The notes: generated by a model from the sequence alone, not told the origin. A stretch of DNA of 64,000 bases from Puniceicoccaceae bacterium K14 (GCA_022538095.1 JAKYXN010000007.1:58232-122231); one strand, 5' to 3'. Shown: positions 27,211-36,330, counted from the stretch's first letter. A program made the numbers and translations.

Positions 27211-28830
27211 CTAATTATCTTCGACTGACCATTGAAGATTGTAGCTACTGTTGCTCGAATTATAAAGGTTCACGTTCTGACCATTGGCCCCACCACTGCC
27301 TCCGTTAATTGCGAATCCAGTTGAGTTACGCTTCTGCAGCTGTACATAGCCACCGCCCATATCAACCTTCTTCCAATGTTGGTTGTAATTACTATCATCC
27401 TTTGTCCAGAGATAAACATTCTGTCCGTTCGCACCGCCATTTCCGCCATCCAGAGCGTAATTGGTTCCCAACTTCACGTAAGTGTAGTATCCACTGCCCC
27501 GATCAATCTCCTCCCACTGCTGATTCTGATTGCTGGAACTAAAACTCCAGAGATAAACATTCTGCCCGTTCGCACCACTATTACCTCCATCTAGAGCATA
27601 ACCGCTTGAATTGCGTTTGCGGATATTTACGACACTACTTGCTTCTGTAATCTCAAAACTCTCCCAAGTTCCATCATGCGATGCCGTCACCATCTTGACC
27701 TGACCTGAGGAATTAATTTGCAAGCGCTTATAATTGCTAGGCCCATTAACCAAAGTTAAGAAATTCGTTCCAGAAATCGATCCGGTAGAAAAATCATAGT
27801 AAGTGTAAGTGCCAGTAGATGACGTCGGATTCATATCAGCATTCTCTGAATTGTCGGTCCTTAAGCGTGGCATCGAACCACCCGCAGCCCTGTCAATGTG
27901 CCAATAGCCATTGCCCTTATCTACGAACTTCCATTCTACATCGGATCCAGTGGTCGACGTAGAAGTGGTATATGCGTCCTCGCTCTCGCCAGTAGCCGCA
28001 AGTCGCAAATTGTGGTAAGGAGAATCGATGTAGTAGGTTTTATTCGGGTCTGGGGTAAAGCTACTTTGATCGGGATTAACTATATCATAACCGTTTGATC
28101 CATTGTACCACGAAATATTATCATAGTAGACCGTTCTTGTCTCATCCGTATCATAGTTCGAATCATCGTAGTTATACTGTCCTGCCTTGAATGTTACAAA
28201 AGAATTCGCACTCGACTGCACATCATTGGTCCACTGTTCTGCATAACCAAAATTGATATTCTCAACATGATAAACGCTCGTTCCATCAATCCAAACTTGG
28301 ATTTCACCGGCGTTCTCATTCGATAAAACAAAATGAATGATCATATTCACATCCGTTTGCTTGGGAAAATTGTTGTACAGAACCGCGTGCACATTGCTGC
28401 TTGAGCCTCCATTAGACCTGTGCGTCATCGTCAAGTCTCCATTCTCCATATCAATGATTCCCGCCCAAGACCAAAAGGTCGAACTATAGAACTGAAAAAT
28501 TTGCGCGATACCAGCCGTCTTATTCATCGGGTAATCCGAACCGAGGTTGATCGTTACCCCATACCACCCCTCTTTGAGGAAGTTAATATCATCGCAACAT
28601 AACTCAGCGCCTTTGTCACTCCGTGTCCCATTGTATCCAGTCTCGGTCCAAAAGGTCTTTACACGCCCTCCTTCAGCGATCGTATAATTGGGACTTTGAA
28701 CGGAACAAGACCAGAATGGATCGAGCTGACCATCGTCAAAATCATGGCTTATCAAGGTCTGGGCATTCAGCCCCCAAGACAGTCCTGATAGTATCATAAA
28801 ACAGGCTACGAGGATACTTTTTATTTTCAT
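27211..28830 (-). CDS. Secreted polysaccharide-lyase-like protein with ricin-type lectin repeats
   Basis: The ATG at 28830 begins a signal peptide (MKIKSILVACFMILSG, cut near LNAQ); a TTG at 28851 would add seven residues. Residues about 30-240 look like a heparin-lyase-I-type beta-jelly-roll (SHDFDDGQLDPFWS, WYGVTINLGSDYP, IFQFYS). The C-terminal part carries three ricin-B repeats, each with a GGxxGANGQNVxLW block and a closing QW (NQQWEEID, NQHWKKVD, NLQWSVED). Without an alignment I cannot confirm catalytic residues, so lyase activity is probable, not shown. It is likely exported to bind and degrade an acidic glycan. Confidence 0.72.
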   Translation of the reverse strand: MKIKSILVACFMILSGLSWGLNAQTLISHDFDDGQLDPFWSCSVQSPNYTIAEGGRVKTFWTETGYNGTRSDKGAELCCDDINFLKEGWYGVTINLGSDYPMNKTAGIAQIFQFYSSTFWSWAGIIDMENGDLTMTHRSNGGSSSNVHAVLYNNFPKQTDVNMIIHFVLSNENAGEIQVWIDGTSVYHVENINFGYAEQWTNDVQSSANSFVTFKAGQYNYDDSNYDTDETRTVYYDNISWYNGSNGYDIVNPDQSSFTPDPNKTYYIDSPYHNLRLAATGESEDAYTTSTSTTGSDVEWKFVDKGNGYWHIDRAAGGSMPRLRTDNSENADMNPTSSTGTYTYYDFSTGSISGTNFLTLVNGPSNYKRLQINSSGQVKMVTASHDGTWESFEITEASSVVNIRKRNSSGYALDGGNSGANGQNVYLWSFSSSNQNQQWEEIDRGSGYYTYVKLGTNYALDGGNGGANGQNVYLWTKDDSNYNQHWKKVDMGGGYVQLQKRNSTGFAINGGSGGANGQNVNLYNSSNSSYNLQWSVEDN

Positions 28831-29407
28831 ATTTGTGTATTTTGGGTTCAAATTCCCCTCCTTCAGAAGCCACCAACTCTAGGAACGAGCAGGCTCTGAA
28901 GTTCTCCAAAAGACTTATACAGTCATTGAAATGCGGGGTATCTAATGGGGTTAATTGACTGTAGCCAAGAAAAGACCACACTCACTAGGTAATCTACGCT
29001 CTAAATTCCCCAATACAAGTCCATGTATGTGCACCAAGTTGCACAACCCATAAATCGAAGAACCCAATATAATAAAATTTTGTAAACAAGTTCAATATCC
29101 GCCCGTAAACACTACGAAACACCTGTCCGTATTTCTCCCTACACATTGTCCATCAAACCAATTATCGAAACAGTCATATGAATCACTATCTCTAGCGACA
29201 GTAATTAAAAATTAAATATCGCACAAATCAAAACCAGGTTAATCCCAATATTTGATCAACTAAGTGAATACATACAGCCCCACTCTTTGGTTGATTTTTT
29301 TGAAAAAAACATTACTTACAGGCTTTATAAAACGATGAACCTAACCACCACTCCAGAAAACCCACACTAAAACGAGAACCCGCCCCAAAGCAGTCAAACT
29401 GCGCCTA
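28831..29407. other. Long AT-rich intergenic region
   Basis: 577 bp with no supported gene. A minus-strand frame at 28742-28981 crosses the lyase start and is not conserved-looking. No clear promoter or hairpin is seen. Confidence 0.4.
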
Positions 29408-29716
29408 TTGTCATTCACCTCCCCCTCCAATCCTTTGAAACTCTCCCATCCAGTCCGCTTTCTCGCCCCACCCTCAATTGCTATCATTATCTGTTTGATT
29501 GGCTTCTACCTGTATTTAACTGTCGACGACAGAGATTTAATTCACTTCGAAGTTTCAGTCCCTGCCTCGGGCCCATCAGAGTCTACAAACGCTCTACTGG
29601 CTAAACTCGACGAAGCCGTTAAACGCTCTCGGTCAACAGTGGAGGGTATTGAAATTCCTCGACAAGGTCGAACCGGGAGGAGGCACGATCGTCATCCCCA
29701 AGACCCCTCATGCTGA
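29408..29716 (+). pseudogene. Broken gene: unknown membrane-anchored N-terminus run into VOC-derived DNA
   Basis: A frame from TTG 29408 encodes a short basic region, one TM helix (APPSIAIIICLIGFYLYLTV), and about 50 residues with a helical segment (NALLAKLDEAVKRSR). At 29656 it enters the 176-bp segment copied from the VOC gene, out of the VOC frame, and stops at 29716. I do not recognise the N-terminal part. It looks like the 5' end of a gene whose remainder was replaced. Confidence 0.45.
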
Positions 29717-29831
29717 TGATAGCGGATTTTTCGCGATATTCTTCGATTCCGAGGGGAACAAGATGGAGCTGCACTCCCCCAACTAGAACCTCTTTCTCCT
29801 AGTCGGCGACAAAGCCCTCGAGGGTTTCCGC
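29656..29831. repeat. 176-bp duplicated segment, copy 2 (VOC fragment)
   Basis: Ungapped copy of 23187-23362 with six substitutions. It retains the VOC C-terminal coding sequence and stop without the rest of the gene, so it is a pseudogene fragment. Left of it lies an unrelated truncated gene, right of it the converging VTT gene. Confidence 0.9.
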
Positions 29832-29908
29832 CGCAGTATCACATAGGTATTCTTAGCCCATAAGGTATTCTTCCGCCATACGCATTTAAGAATGCCACTT
29901 GTTTTAGC

Positions 29909-30569
29909 CTAGTCCACAGACTGCGCTTTCCAACTTTTTGCCAGTCGCCACCAGACGAACCAAAGTACTCCTGTAATTCCGATGGCAGTAAACAACGCAG
30001 GACGCGGATCCTCCAGGCTACTCATAGCACCGGCTCGGGAAGCGACAAACGCATAGGGAACAGTTGCCAGGCCGTAATAAAACAAGAATCGAAGAAAGCA
30101 CATTTTCGTTGCGCCCGCCAAGCAGCTGCTCACCTCGGGAAGGATTGGCGAGGCGCGACACAAAAGCAGAACAATGGGACCGCGTTCAGCGAAAATCTCA
30201 ATTGTGTCCTTAAGCTTGTCTTCATCACGGCAAATCCAGCGAAGAATCTTCAATCCTAAACGGCCGACTGAGGCCGTATCCACAGACCCCAGCCAACAGC
30301 ATTCCAAAACTGGCCACAACACCTCCAAGCCATGGCCCAAGGTAGAATCCAGAGAGGATGCACAGAGTGAGCGTCGGCATCGCAACGAAGAGATCCGCGA
30401 ACAGTAGAGCAATCACCAAGGCGATGACCCACAAGGGATTCATTTCCGATACAGACTCAACAAGGCTTCGGGCTTCATCTGCTCCGAAACCTCCAAAAAG
30501 CAACAGTATCAAAAATGTCGATGCAAATAGCGCTGCAAGCGACCCTCCTAGAATAAGAAGTGGTTTCAT
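29909..30569 (-). pseudogene. TVP38/TMEM64 (VTT domain) membrane protein, frameshifted
   Basis: The ATG at 30569 starts MKPLLILGGSLAALF, and the frame encodes the N-terminal half of a DedA-like SNARE-associated protein (FVAMPTLTLCILSGFYLGPW, GMLLAGVCGYGLSR), then ends in a stop at 30225. The second half continues in the next frame from about GLKILRWICRDEDKLKD to ERGPIVLLLCRASPILPEV and CLAGATKM, ending at 29909. Joining them near 30255-30265 needs removal of one base and restores a normal-length (about 220 residue) protein. Either a real mutation or a sequencing error explains it. It follows the SDR gene by 17 bp. Confidence 0.75.
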
Positions 30570-30586
30570 GACGTTTTTCCTTTCTA

Positions 30587-31317
30587 TTATTGGTTTTCCA
30601 GAATTTTTCGGGCTACGCTTGGAGCAATCCGCGAGATCCACCAAAGCAACTTTGTCTTCCCGACAAAAACGTCTTCTCGCTCGCCTTCGATCCCTCGAAT
30701 GATCCTTGCCGCTGCGTCTGCTGCGTTCATTTTACCTTTGCCCCTCCCTGCCGTCATAGGCGTTTCGACTAAGGGCAAATAAACCTGACGCACTTCGATA
30801 TCACGAGATCTCAGGTCCGCTGCGAGAGCATATCCGAAGCTACGTAAAGCAGCCTTGCTTGCACAGTAGATCGGGGAACTTTTTTTTTAGGAGCCAACGA
30901 CAGTCCGGAGTTTACCAATACGATTCTCGCCCCGTTGCGTAGGTGTGGGAGCATTGCATTGACGAGCGTACAACACGAAAGAAAATTGATTGCGATTTCC
31001 GATTCCGCAAGCTCGATATCAAAGCCCTTCGACCCGACCGTTTGAGGAAACTGAACGGCTGCATTTAGAATAAGAACGTCGAATTTCTGGTCGTCCATTG
31101 CAGCAAGCCTTTGCCCGATTTGCTCGACCTCAACCCTTCGAGACAAATCGCATTTCCAGACTCTCGCCTTCGGAAGGTTGACGCTTAGCTCCTGCAGCCA
31201 CTCTGTATTACGCCCTAGCAATTCCAAATTGCAATTAGCCCTCAAGGCCAAGGCGATTTCCCGGCCTATTCCCGAACTCGCCCCCGTCAAAACAATATGC
31301 TTGTCTTTAAGTTTCAT
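30587..31317 (-). pseudogene. Short-chain dehydrogenase/reductase (DltE-like), frameshifted in a poly-A run
   Basis: From ATG 31317: TGASSGIGREIALALR (NAD(P) loop), LILNAAVQFP (NAAG-like) and VLVNSGLSLAPKK. A run of nine A residues (T9 at 30880-30888 on the plus strand) then breaks the frame. One added base, or two removed, restores SSPIYCASKAALRSFGYAL with the catalytic YxxxK, and on through LVETPMTAGRGKGKMNA to the stop at 30587. The full protein is about 243 residues. The homopolymer makes a sequencing error, phase variation or transcriptional slippage all possible. Confidence 0.78.
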
Positions 31318-31382
31318 AGGACCGAGATCCTAGCGAAGCCGGTCCCAGAAGTAATTAACCTCGATCAACAAATTCCAAATAG

Positions 31383-31916
31383 ATGAGAGTCGAACAGTAC
31401 CTCAAGGAACACGGGACTCCCATTTTCCTAAAAAAGGGAAGCTCGCTATTTCGACAAGGCGAACAAGCTGGTAAATCGTTCCATTATTTGCACAGCGGTC
31501 TTCTAAAAGCATCCTACCTCACCGCCGAAGGCAAAGAGTCGATCAAAACATTTTTTTGCGATGGAGCGTTGGTAGGGAGTCTACATTGCGTAATTGAAAA
31601 GGCAGCCCTTCCTTTTTCTACAATCGCTCTTAGGGATTCTCAACTGGTCCGCTTCTCGGTAGATGATCTCAAAGATCGAGCCAAGGTTGACCTAGAACTC
31701 GCAAACGAGTTGATCGAACGCTTGATCCAAGTCGCATTGAAGAAGGAAAAACGAGAAAGGGAATTTTTAACCCTAACCCCTTTCGAACGCTACTGCGCCT
31801 TGCGAAAGCAATCGCCCGAAATCCTCGAAAATGTCACTCAGGCAGACATAGCGCTCTACTTGGGCGTAACGCCAGTAGCTCTAAGCCGTATGAAAAGCAG
31901 AGCGATTCGGTCGTAA
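31383..31916 (+). CDS. Crp/Fnr-family transcriptional regulator
   Basis: 177 residues. An N-terminal cyclic-nucleotide-binding-type beta-barrel (KKGSSLFRQGEQAGKSFHYL, GLLKASYLTAEGKESIKTFF) leads to a long dimer helix and a short C-terminal winged helix (VTQADIALYLGVTPVALSRM). No cysteine cluster of the FNR type is seen, so its signal is unknown. It is divergent from the SDR/VTT pair, with 65 bp between starts, and may control it. Confidence 0.88.
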   Translation: MRVEQYLKEHGTPIFLKKGSSLFRQGEQAGKSFHYLHSGLLKASYLTAEGKESIKTFFCDGALVGSLHCVIEKAALPFSTIALRDSQLVRFSVDDLKDRAKVDLELANELIERLIQVALKKEKREREFLTLTPFERYCALRKQSPEILENVTQADIALYLGVTPVALSRMKSRAIRS

Positions 31917-31989
31917 GTCTAAACAACATTAATCACAGCACCCAATTTTAAAGCACCGCTCAAGCGACTCTACTAAATCTTCAATACAG

Positions 31990-32895
31990 ATGCTGTCTCT
32001 CTTCTACCACCGAATCTACACCGATGGACTGTCCCCAAATGCTAGTTTTCCTCGAGACCGTTATCGCTTACTTGAAAAGCGGCTCAAGGACCAGCCAAAC
32101 ATAGACCTCCTCAGACCGCGTCGAGCAGAGAAGGAAGAAATCACCAGCGTCCACGACTCTGAATACGTAAACGACTTCCTCAAGGGAACACTTTCCGAAA
32201 AAGCGATTCGCCGAATCGGCTTGCGGCCGTGGACCTCCGAAATAGTCGAGCGAACACTTCGCGTAACCGGAGGCAGCCTCCAAGCAACTGAGCACGCTCT
32301 TAAAAATCGCACAATCGCAGGAAACATGGCTGGCGGTACACATCACGCCTATCGCGACTTCGGATCTGGCTATTGTATTTTTAATGATGTTGCAATCTGC
32401 GCCCTAGCCGCACTCCAACGCCCCGAAGTAAATCGAGTCCTCTCTCTCGACTTGGACGTTCATCAAGGAGACGGCACAGCATCAATTTTGTCAGACGAGC
32501 AACGCGTGTTTACCTGCTCAATACACTCTAAAAGCAACTTCCCATTTCGAAAACAAACAAGTGATTTGGACGTCCCACTCGACGACGAAATAGGAGATGA
32601 GGCATACCTGGAGTACCTCGACGAAACGCTGAACGAAATTCAACCTGAGAACTTCGACCTAATTCTCTTTCAAGCAGGAGTCGACAGCCTTCGCAGTGAT
32701 GCCCTAGGAAAACTCGCTCTTTCCCGGGAAGGGCTCCAAACGAGAAACCAACGTGTTTTCCAGTATCACAAAAACCATGGCATTCCGTTGGTCATTTTCA
32801 TGGGTGGTGGTTATGCAAAGCCTATCCACGATTCCATTGACGCTTTCGAAGACCTATTCACGGCAGCCGCTGAGTACGCCTCCCAACCACTGTAG
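31990..32895 (+). CDS. Histone deacetylase-family (acetylpolyamine/acetoin-utilisation type) enzyme
   Basis: 301 residues, full length for bacterial arginase/deacetylase-fold enzymes. Catalytic features are the His pair in AGGTHHA (118-119), the zinc ligands in DLDVHQGDG (Asp156 and His158), and the third metal Asp in QAGVDSLRSDALG (Asp232). The C-terminal glycine loop MGGGYAKP is present. It acts on acetyl-amide bonds; the substrate cannot be read from sequence. The gene is 73 bp after the Crp-type regulator and convergent with the next gene, with 22 bp between stops. Confidence 0.9.
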   Translation: MLSLFYHRIYTDGLSPNASFPRDRYRLLEKRLKDQPNIDLLRPRRAEKEEITSVHDSEYVNDFLKGTLSEKAIRRIGLRPWTSEIVERTLRVTGGSLQATEHALKNRTIAGNMAGGTHHAYRDFGSGYCIFNDVAICALAALQRPEVNRVLSLDLDVHQGDGTASILSDEQRVFTCSIHSKSNFPFRKQTSDLDVPLDDEIGDEAYLEYLDETLNEIQPENFDLILFQAGVDSLRSDALGKLALSREGLQTRNQRVFQYHKNHGIPLVIFMGGGYAKPIHDSIDAFEDLFTAAAEYASQPL

Positions 32896-32917
32896 AAAAT
32901 TCCAACACTTCACGAGT

Positions 32918-34432
32918 CTATCGCAGCCAAGATATGTCTTGGACGATAAATTGTTCCTTACCGCGGAACACACCGAACTCACCGACAAAACGTATTGGAG
33001 CTCCCTCACCCAATTTTTCAATCGCTGCCCGTATATCTCCTTTAGGAAGGTACAATCCATAGAACTCGCCGCCTACAACAATGCCTCTCCTATTCCTATT
33101 TGGAATATCTCCTTCAACCAGGAACAACTCTCCCAACTTATCCACACGCTGTTCCTCACTGAGCTCCTGCAAAATTTCTGCCGAAGGGAAAGGCTCCTCT
33201 GAAATCGAGCTATAGTCGACAACGGGCTGATGATTCGGAATACGACGCTCTCTTGTTCCGCTTTTCAGAGAAGTAAACGTTTCCTTACTCCCAGCTCCCA
33301 CAATCCGGAATCGAGCTCCAATGGGCAGGTGATCGGAAAATCCATGACCATTGGCAATATTTGACCAGCTGATCGGCTGCCCCCAAACCGGATCAATATT
33401 CAATCCAGGCACTGCGAGACGGAAAAACGAATTATCAACATACTGCACTCCGTTTTTATCATAGAGACCTCGGGTTAACATCATCTGCATCAAGGTCCCC
33501 CACTTGCCTCGATAAACCTCAGAGCCTCGTTCCTCCAACGGAAGCTCTCCCCACAAATTGTAAAGAATGGGTCCCGTGCCCTCAACCAAGCCAACCTCAT
33601 CGGTTTCACTTCCTAGAAAATCGTTAATGCCAACCTGTCCCCAATCAGGAAATACAGCGGACTGGTTATAGTAAGAATTGAGATCGCCTCCGATGATTAC
33701 ATCGGCCGAAGCATCCTCTTCGAGGATTCTATCAAGCTCTTCCTTTACCACCATCGCGTTTAAGCGCCTCGCTGCCGCAGTATCCCTATTTGAAGCCCCC
33801 GACTTCCAATGATTATTCAACAAATAAAGCCCATATCCATCGATATCTAGCTTTACCCCCTGCAGGTCCCGAGCTGATTCCAGCGCCCTTTGCCACGTTC
33901 GCAAAACAGGGAAACGAGTAAATATGACATTTGCGTGGGCCGTGTGATTATTCGTTTCAAACGGATCAATCGTTACCGCCGAATAACCATCCATTCCGTA
34001 TTCACTGAATACCTTCAATAAAAACTGGATCGATGAAATGTTTGCGACCTCTGCAGAAAAACCATCCGTAAGCAGTTCTTCAACAGACTTTTCCTTGTAC
34101 TCGGCGAGAACCTCCTCATCACCTTTGCCACCATTGAAAGGCGTGCGATCCAGCTCAAACTCTTGGAAGAGAATTACCTCTGGACCGTTCCCTTCGTTCA
34201 CTTGCGAAACAACCTCCGCGATATTCTGCATCTTGGTCAGAAATCGCTTCGGCGTATAAGGATTGCTCGAATTGAAAGGAGCCACCTGGTAATCGGAATA
34301 TTCTGCAATTCCGTCAGCGTCGAAAAGGTTTTCAACATTGTAAACCAATACCGTAAATTCACGGCTGGTCGCAGAGAATGAATGAAGTAAAAGCGCAAGG
34401 ATGAAAATGATTCGGCTCATTGCATTAGCCAT
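32918..34432 (-). CDS. Secreted endonuclease/exonuclease/phosphatase-family protein
   Basis: From ATG 34432, a signal peptide (MSRIIFILALLLHSFSA) leads into a DNase-I-like fold: VLVYNVENLFD, catalytic Glu region ILFQEFELD, NNHWKSG, GGDLNSYYN and HGFSDHLPIGARF. The frame is open to 34492, but the upstream extension is basic and non-homologous; ATGs at 34432 and 34420 are both plausible. A C-terminal 110-residue region (FLVEGDIPNRNRRGIVVGGEF) is a separate beta-rich extension. It probably hydrolyses extracellular nucleic acid or a phosphoester. Confidence 0.85.
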   Translation of the reverse strand: MANAMSRIIFILALLLHSFSATSREFTVLVYNVENLFDADGIAEYSDYQVAPFNSSNPYTPKRFLTKMQNIAEVVSQVNEGNGPEVILFQEFELDRTPFNGGKGDEEVLAEYKEKSVEELLTDGFSAEVANISSIQFLLKVFSEYGMDGYSAVTIDPFETNNHTAHANVIFTRFPVLRTWQRALESARDLQGVKLDIDGYGLYLLNNHWKSGASNRDTAAARRLNAMVVKEELDRILEEDASADVIIGGDLNSYYNQSAVFPDWGQVGINDFLGSETDEVGLVEGTGPILYNLWGELPLEERGSEVYRGKWGTLMQMMLTRGLYDKNGVQYVDNSFFRLAVPGLNIDPVWGQPISWSNIANGHGFSDHLPIGARFRIVGAGSKETFTSLKSGTRERRIPNHQPVVDYSSISEEPFPSAEILQELSEEQRVDKLGELFLVEGDIPNRNRRGIVVGGEFYGLYLPKGDIRAAIEKLGEGAPIRFVGEFGVFRGKEQFIVQDISWLR

Positions 34433-34492
34433 GCTTTTATCATGCCAAGAGCGCAAGGTTCGTTTCCCCAAATACACAAACCTGCCCCCCAC

Positions 34493-34582
34493 GCATCTCG
34501 TAACAAAGCGACTATAACCCCAAACAAGGCTTGAGGCGCACCGCGTTCTTTGAATACCAAGAGGAGCTCAATATTAAAGGAA
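34493..34582. repeat. Dispersed intergenic repeat, copy 2
   Basis: 90 bp matching 21833-21930 in the same orientation, with GCATCTCG at the left, CGCGTTCTTTGAATACCAA in the centre and ATTAAAGG at the right. It sits between the EEP gene start and the TetR gene stop. Confidence 0.7.
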
Positions 34583-34600
34583 TTAGCAAATCCCCACTCT

Positions 34601-35152
34601 TCAAAGAGTCTCTTCGATCTGATCACACACCAGGCGTAACCATTTAACGTCTTTCTTGAGAGTCGCGGTGGCCATCGCGCCTTCAAGGGAACTATAGGTG
34701 ACTAAAGCAAAGGATTTGGATTCTTCGGATCGGATTTCGCTAGATCCACTCAAATAAGCATCCGCGAGCCAATCCAAGTTCTCGTCAACAAAACGACTCA
34801 CCTCTTTGGTAACCGCTTCCGGCAGCATAGGAGATTCGTTTGACAATATACCGCACAAACAGGTGCGGCCTGAGGCTTCGAAGGCGCTTATGAAGACGCT
34901 AGCGTAACGTTGAAACTTAGCTTTTGCAGTCGTTTCGGGATCGAAAGACGGACCCAATGCTTCAAAAAAGCGTTCTTTGTATTTTTCAACCGCCGCTATC
35001 GCTAAATTTTCTTTTCGACGGAAATGATGGTGAACAGACGAACTTTTAACACCCACCTCATCTGCTATATCCCTGAAGCTAAACGTGTTATAGCCGCCGT
35101 CCCGCATCATTTGGATGGCTGCCTCAATAATCTGTTTCTTCTTTTCCGACAT
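34601..35152 (-). CDS. TetR/AcrR-family transcriptional regulator
   Basis: 183 residues. The N-terminal HTH is clear: KQIIEAAIQMMRDGGYNTFS and FRDIADEVGVKSSSVHHHFRRKENL. The C-terminal ligand domain has the RTCLCGILSNE wording of the AcrR/YcdC-type group. It diverges from an SDR gene with 101 bp between starts, and that gap holds strong CTATCGATAG-core palindromes, the expected layout of a repressor acting on its neighbour and itself. Confidence 0.9.
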   Translation of the reverse strand: MSEKKKQIIEAAIQMMRDGGYNTFSFRDIADEVGVKSSSVHHHFRRKENLAIAAVEKYKERFFEALGPSFDPETTAKAKFQRYASVFISAFEASGRTCLCGILSNESPMLPEAVTKEVSRFVDENLDWLADAYLSGSSEIRSEESKSFALVTYSSLEGAMATATLKKDVKWLRLVCDQIEETL

Positions 35153-35157
35153 ATTTG

Positions 35158-35173
35158 CCTATCTATCGATAGG
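35158..35173. promoter_or_regulatory. Candidate TetR operator, tetR-proximal
   Basis: CCTATC-TATC-GATAGG has 6-bp arms around a 4-bp centre and a perfect 10-bp core CTATCGATAG (35163-35172). It lies 6 bp upstream of the TetR start, where binding would block its own expression. Confidence 0.6.
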
Positions 35174-35212
35174 TTAATGCTTGCATCTGTCAATGTTTTG
35201 GAATCTCTACAT

Positions 35213-35232
35213 TCTATCTATCGATAGATAGA
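35213..35232. promoter_or_regulatory. Candidate TetR operator, SDR-proximal
   Basis: TCTATCTATCGATAGATAGA is a perfect 20-bp palindrome that shares the CTATCGATAG core with the other site, 50 bp away centre to centre. It lies 21 bp before the SDR ATG, so it overlaps the likely promoter or leader. Confidence 0.65.
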
Positions 35233-35253
35233 CCTATTAAATCAAAAAACATT

Positions 35254-36018
35254 ATGGCAAATACAACATACATTATCGGCGGTTCCAAAGGAATCGGACT
35301 TGAATCAGCAAAGCGTCTCGTTGCTCGCAACGAAGCTGTTACCCTCGTCGCTCGGGATGCGGGTGCTCTTGAAAAAGCGAAGCAAACGCTCTCAACGGTT
35401 GGCGACGCCAATGTAGACACAATTGTGGCAGATCTGTATTGCAACGATTCTATCAATTCATTGATCGAGCGAATCAACAACGAAGAGCGCTCAATCGCAG
35501 GGTTGGTAAACGCAGCGGGCTACTTCTGCCCTAAGGCGTTTCTGGATCAAAACCGCGAAGACTATCGCAAATACATGGATATGAACGAAGCCTTCTTCTT
35601 CATCACCCAAGCAGTCGCGGAAAAGATGAAAGCCAGCAACAAAGGATCTATCGTAAACATCGGTTCCATGTGGGCAAAACAAGCTGTCAAGGCAACGCCA
35701 TCCAGCTCCTATTCGATGGCAAAGGCGGGCCTCCATTCGCTCACCCAACACCTGGCGATGGAACTCGCAGATTTTGGTATCCGCGTAAACGCTGTTTCAC
35801 CAGCAGTGGTTGTAACAACCATCTATAAATCGTTCATCGAAGAAGATAAGATCGAAGAAACACTTGCTGGCTTCGACGGGTTCCACCCAATCGGCCGCGT
35901 AGGCCAACCCGCAGATGTTGCGTCTGCAGTAGATCTATTGCTAAGTGATGACTCGTCGTGGGTCACCGGAGCCATTTGGGATATTGACGGTGGCGTCATG
36001 GCAGGACGCAACCAATAA
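35254..36018 (+). CDS. Short-chain dehydrogenase/reductase
   Basis: 254 residues, a classical SDR. GGSKGIG near the N-terminus binds the nucleotide, NAAGY is the structural Asn motif, the catalytic Ser lies in NIGSMW, and YSMAK is the YxxxK pair. The C-terminus GAIWDIDGGVMAGR is typical of the FabG-like group. The substrate is unknown. It is divergent from, and probably repressed by, the TetR gene, suggesting inducible handling of a small hydrophobic or electrophilic compound. Confidence 0.9.
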   Translation: MANTTYIIGGSKGIGLESAKRLVARNEAVTLVARDAGALEKAKQTLSTVGDANVDTIVADLYCNDSINSLIERINNEERSIAGLVNAAGYFCPKAFLDQNREDYRKYMDMNEAFFFITQAVAEKMKASNKGSIVNIGSMWAKQAVKATPSSSYSMAKAGLHSLTQHLAMELADFGIRVNAVSPAVVVTTIYKSFIEEDKIEETLAGFDGFHPIGRVGQPADVASAVDLLLSDDSSWVTGAIWDIDGGVMAGRNQ

Positions 36019-36069
36019 TCCGATTGGTAAATTTTCCGAATACGCATCTTCAAATTTGGCGTCCAAGCC

Positions 36070-36104
36070 CTGTCGTATTTGCATCAGTAATGCAAATACG
36101 GCAG
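36070..36104 (+). terminator. Long hairpin after the SDR gene
   Basis: CTGTCGTATTTGCAT and ATGCAAATACGGCAG pair over 15 bp with one G-T pair and a 5-base loop. It lies 51 bp after the SDR stop and is followed by ACATTTT, a weak T-tract. It probably ends the SDR transcript. Confidence 0.55.
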
Positions 36105-36330
36105 ACATTTTAAAGGGGCATTAGTTTCTCGCAATTTCGACAATGCCGTGCTTGAGACTCAAATAGCAACCATCGCTTAGGAGATAATTCCTTCCTACAT
36201 TTTGATAAACTGGCACACAATTGTCTCAACGAGTCGGCATGTCACCCGCGTTGTAATTTTGTGGTAAATACGCCTTTCATCCAATTGCCATCGATCTATT
36301 GGCACCACCTATGCTCGGTATTTCGACTAT

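Noticed and set aside
27211..28830. Assignment of a specific lyase family and substrate
   Set aside because: The jelly-roll region resembles heparin-lyase-I-type domains, but catalytic residues cannot be confirmed without an alignment.
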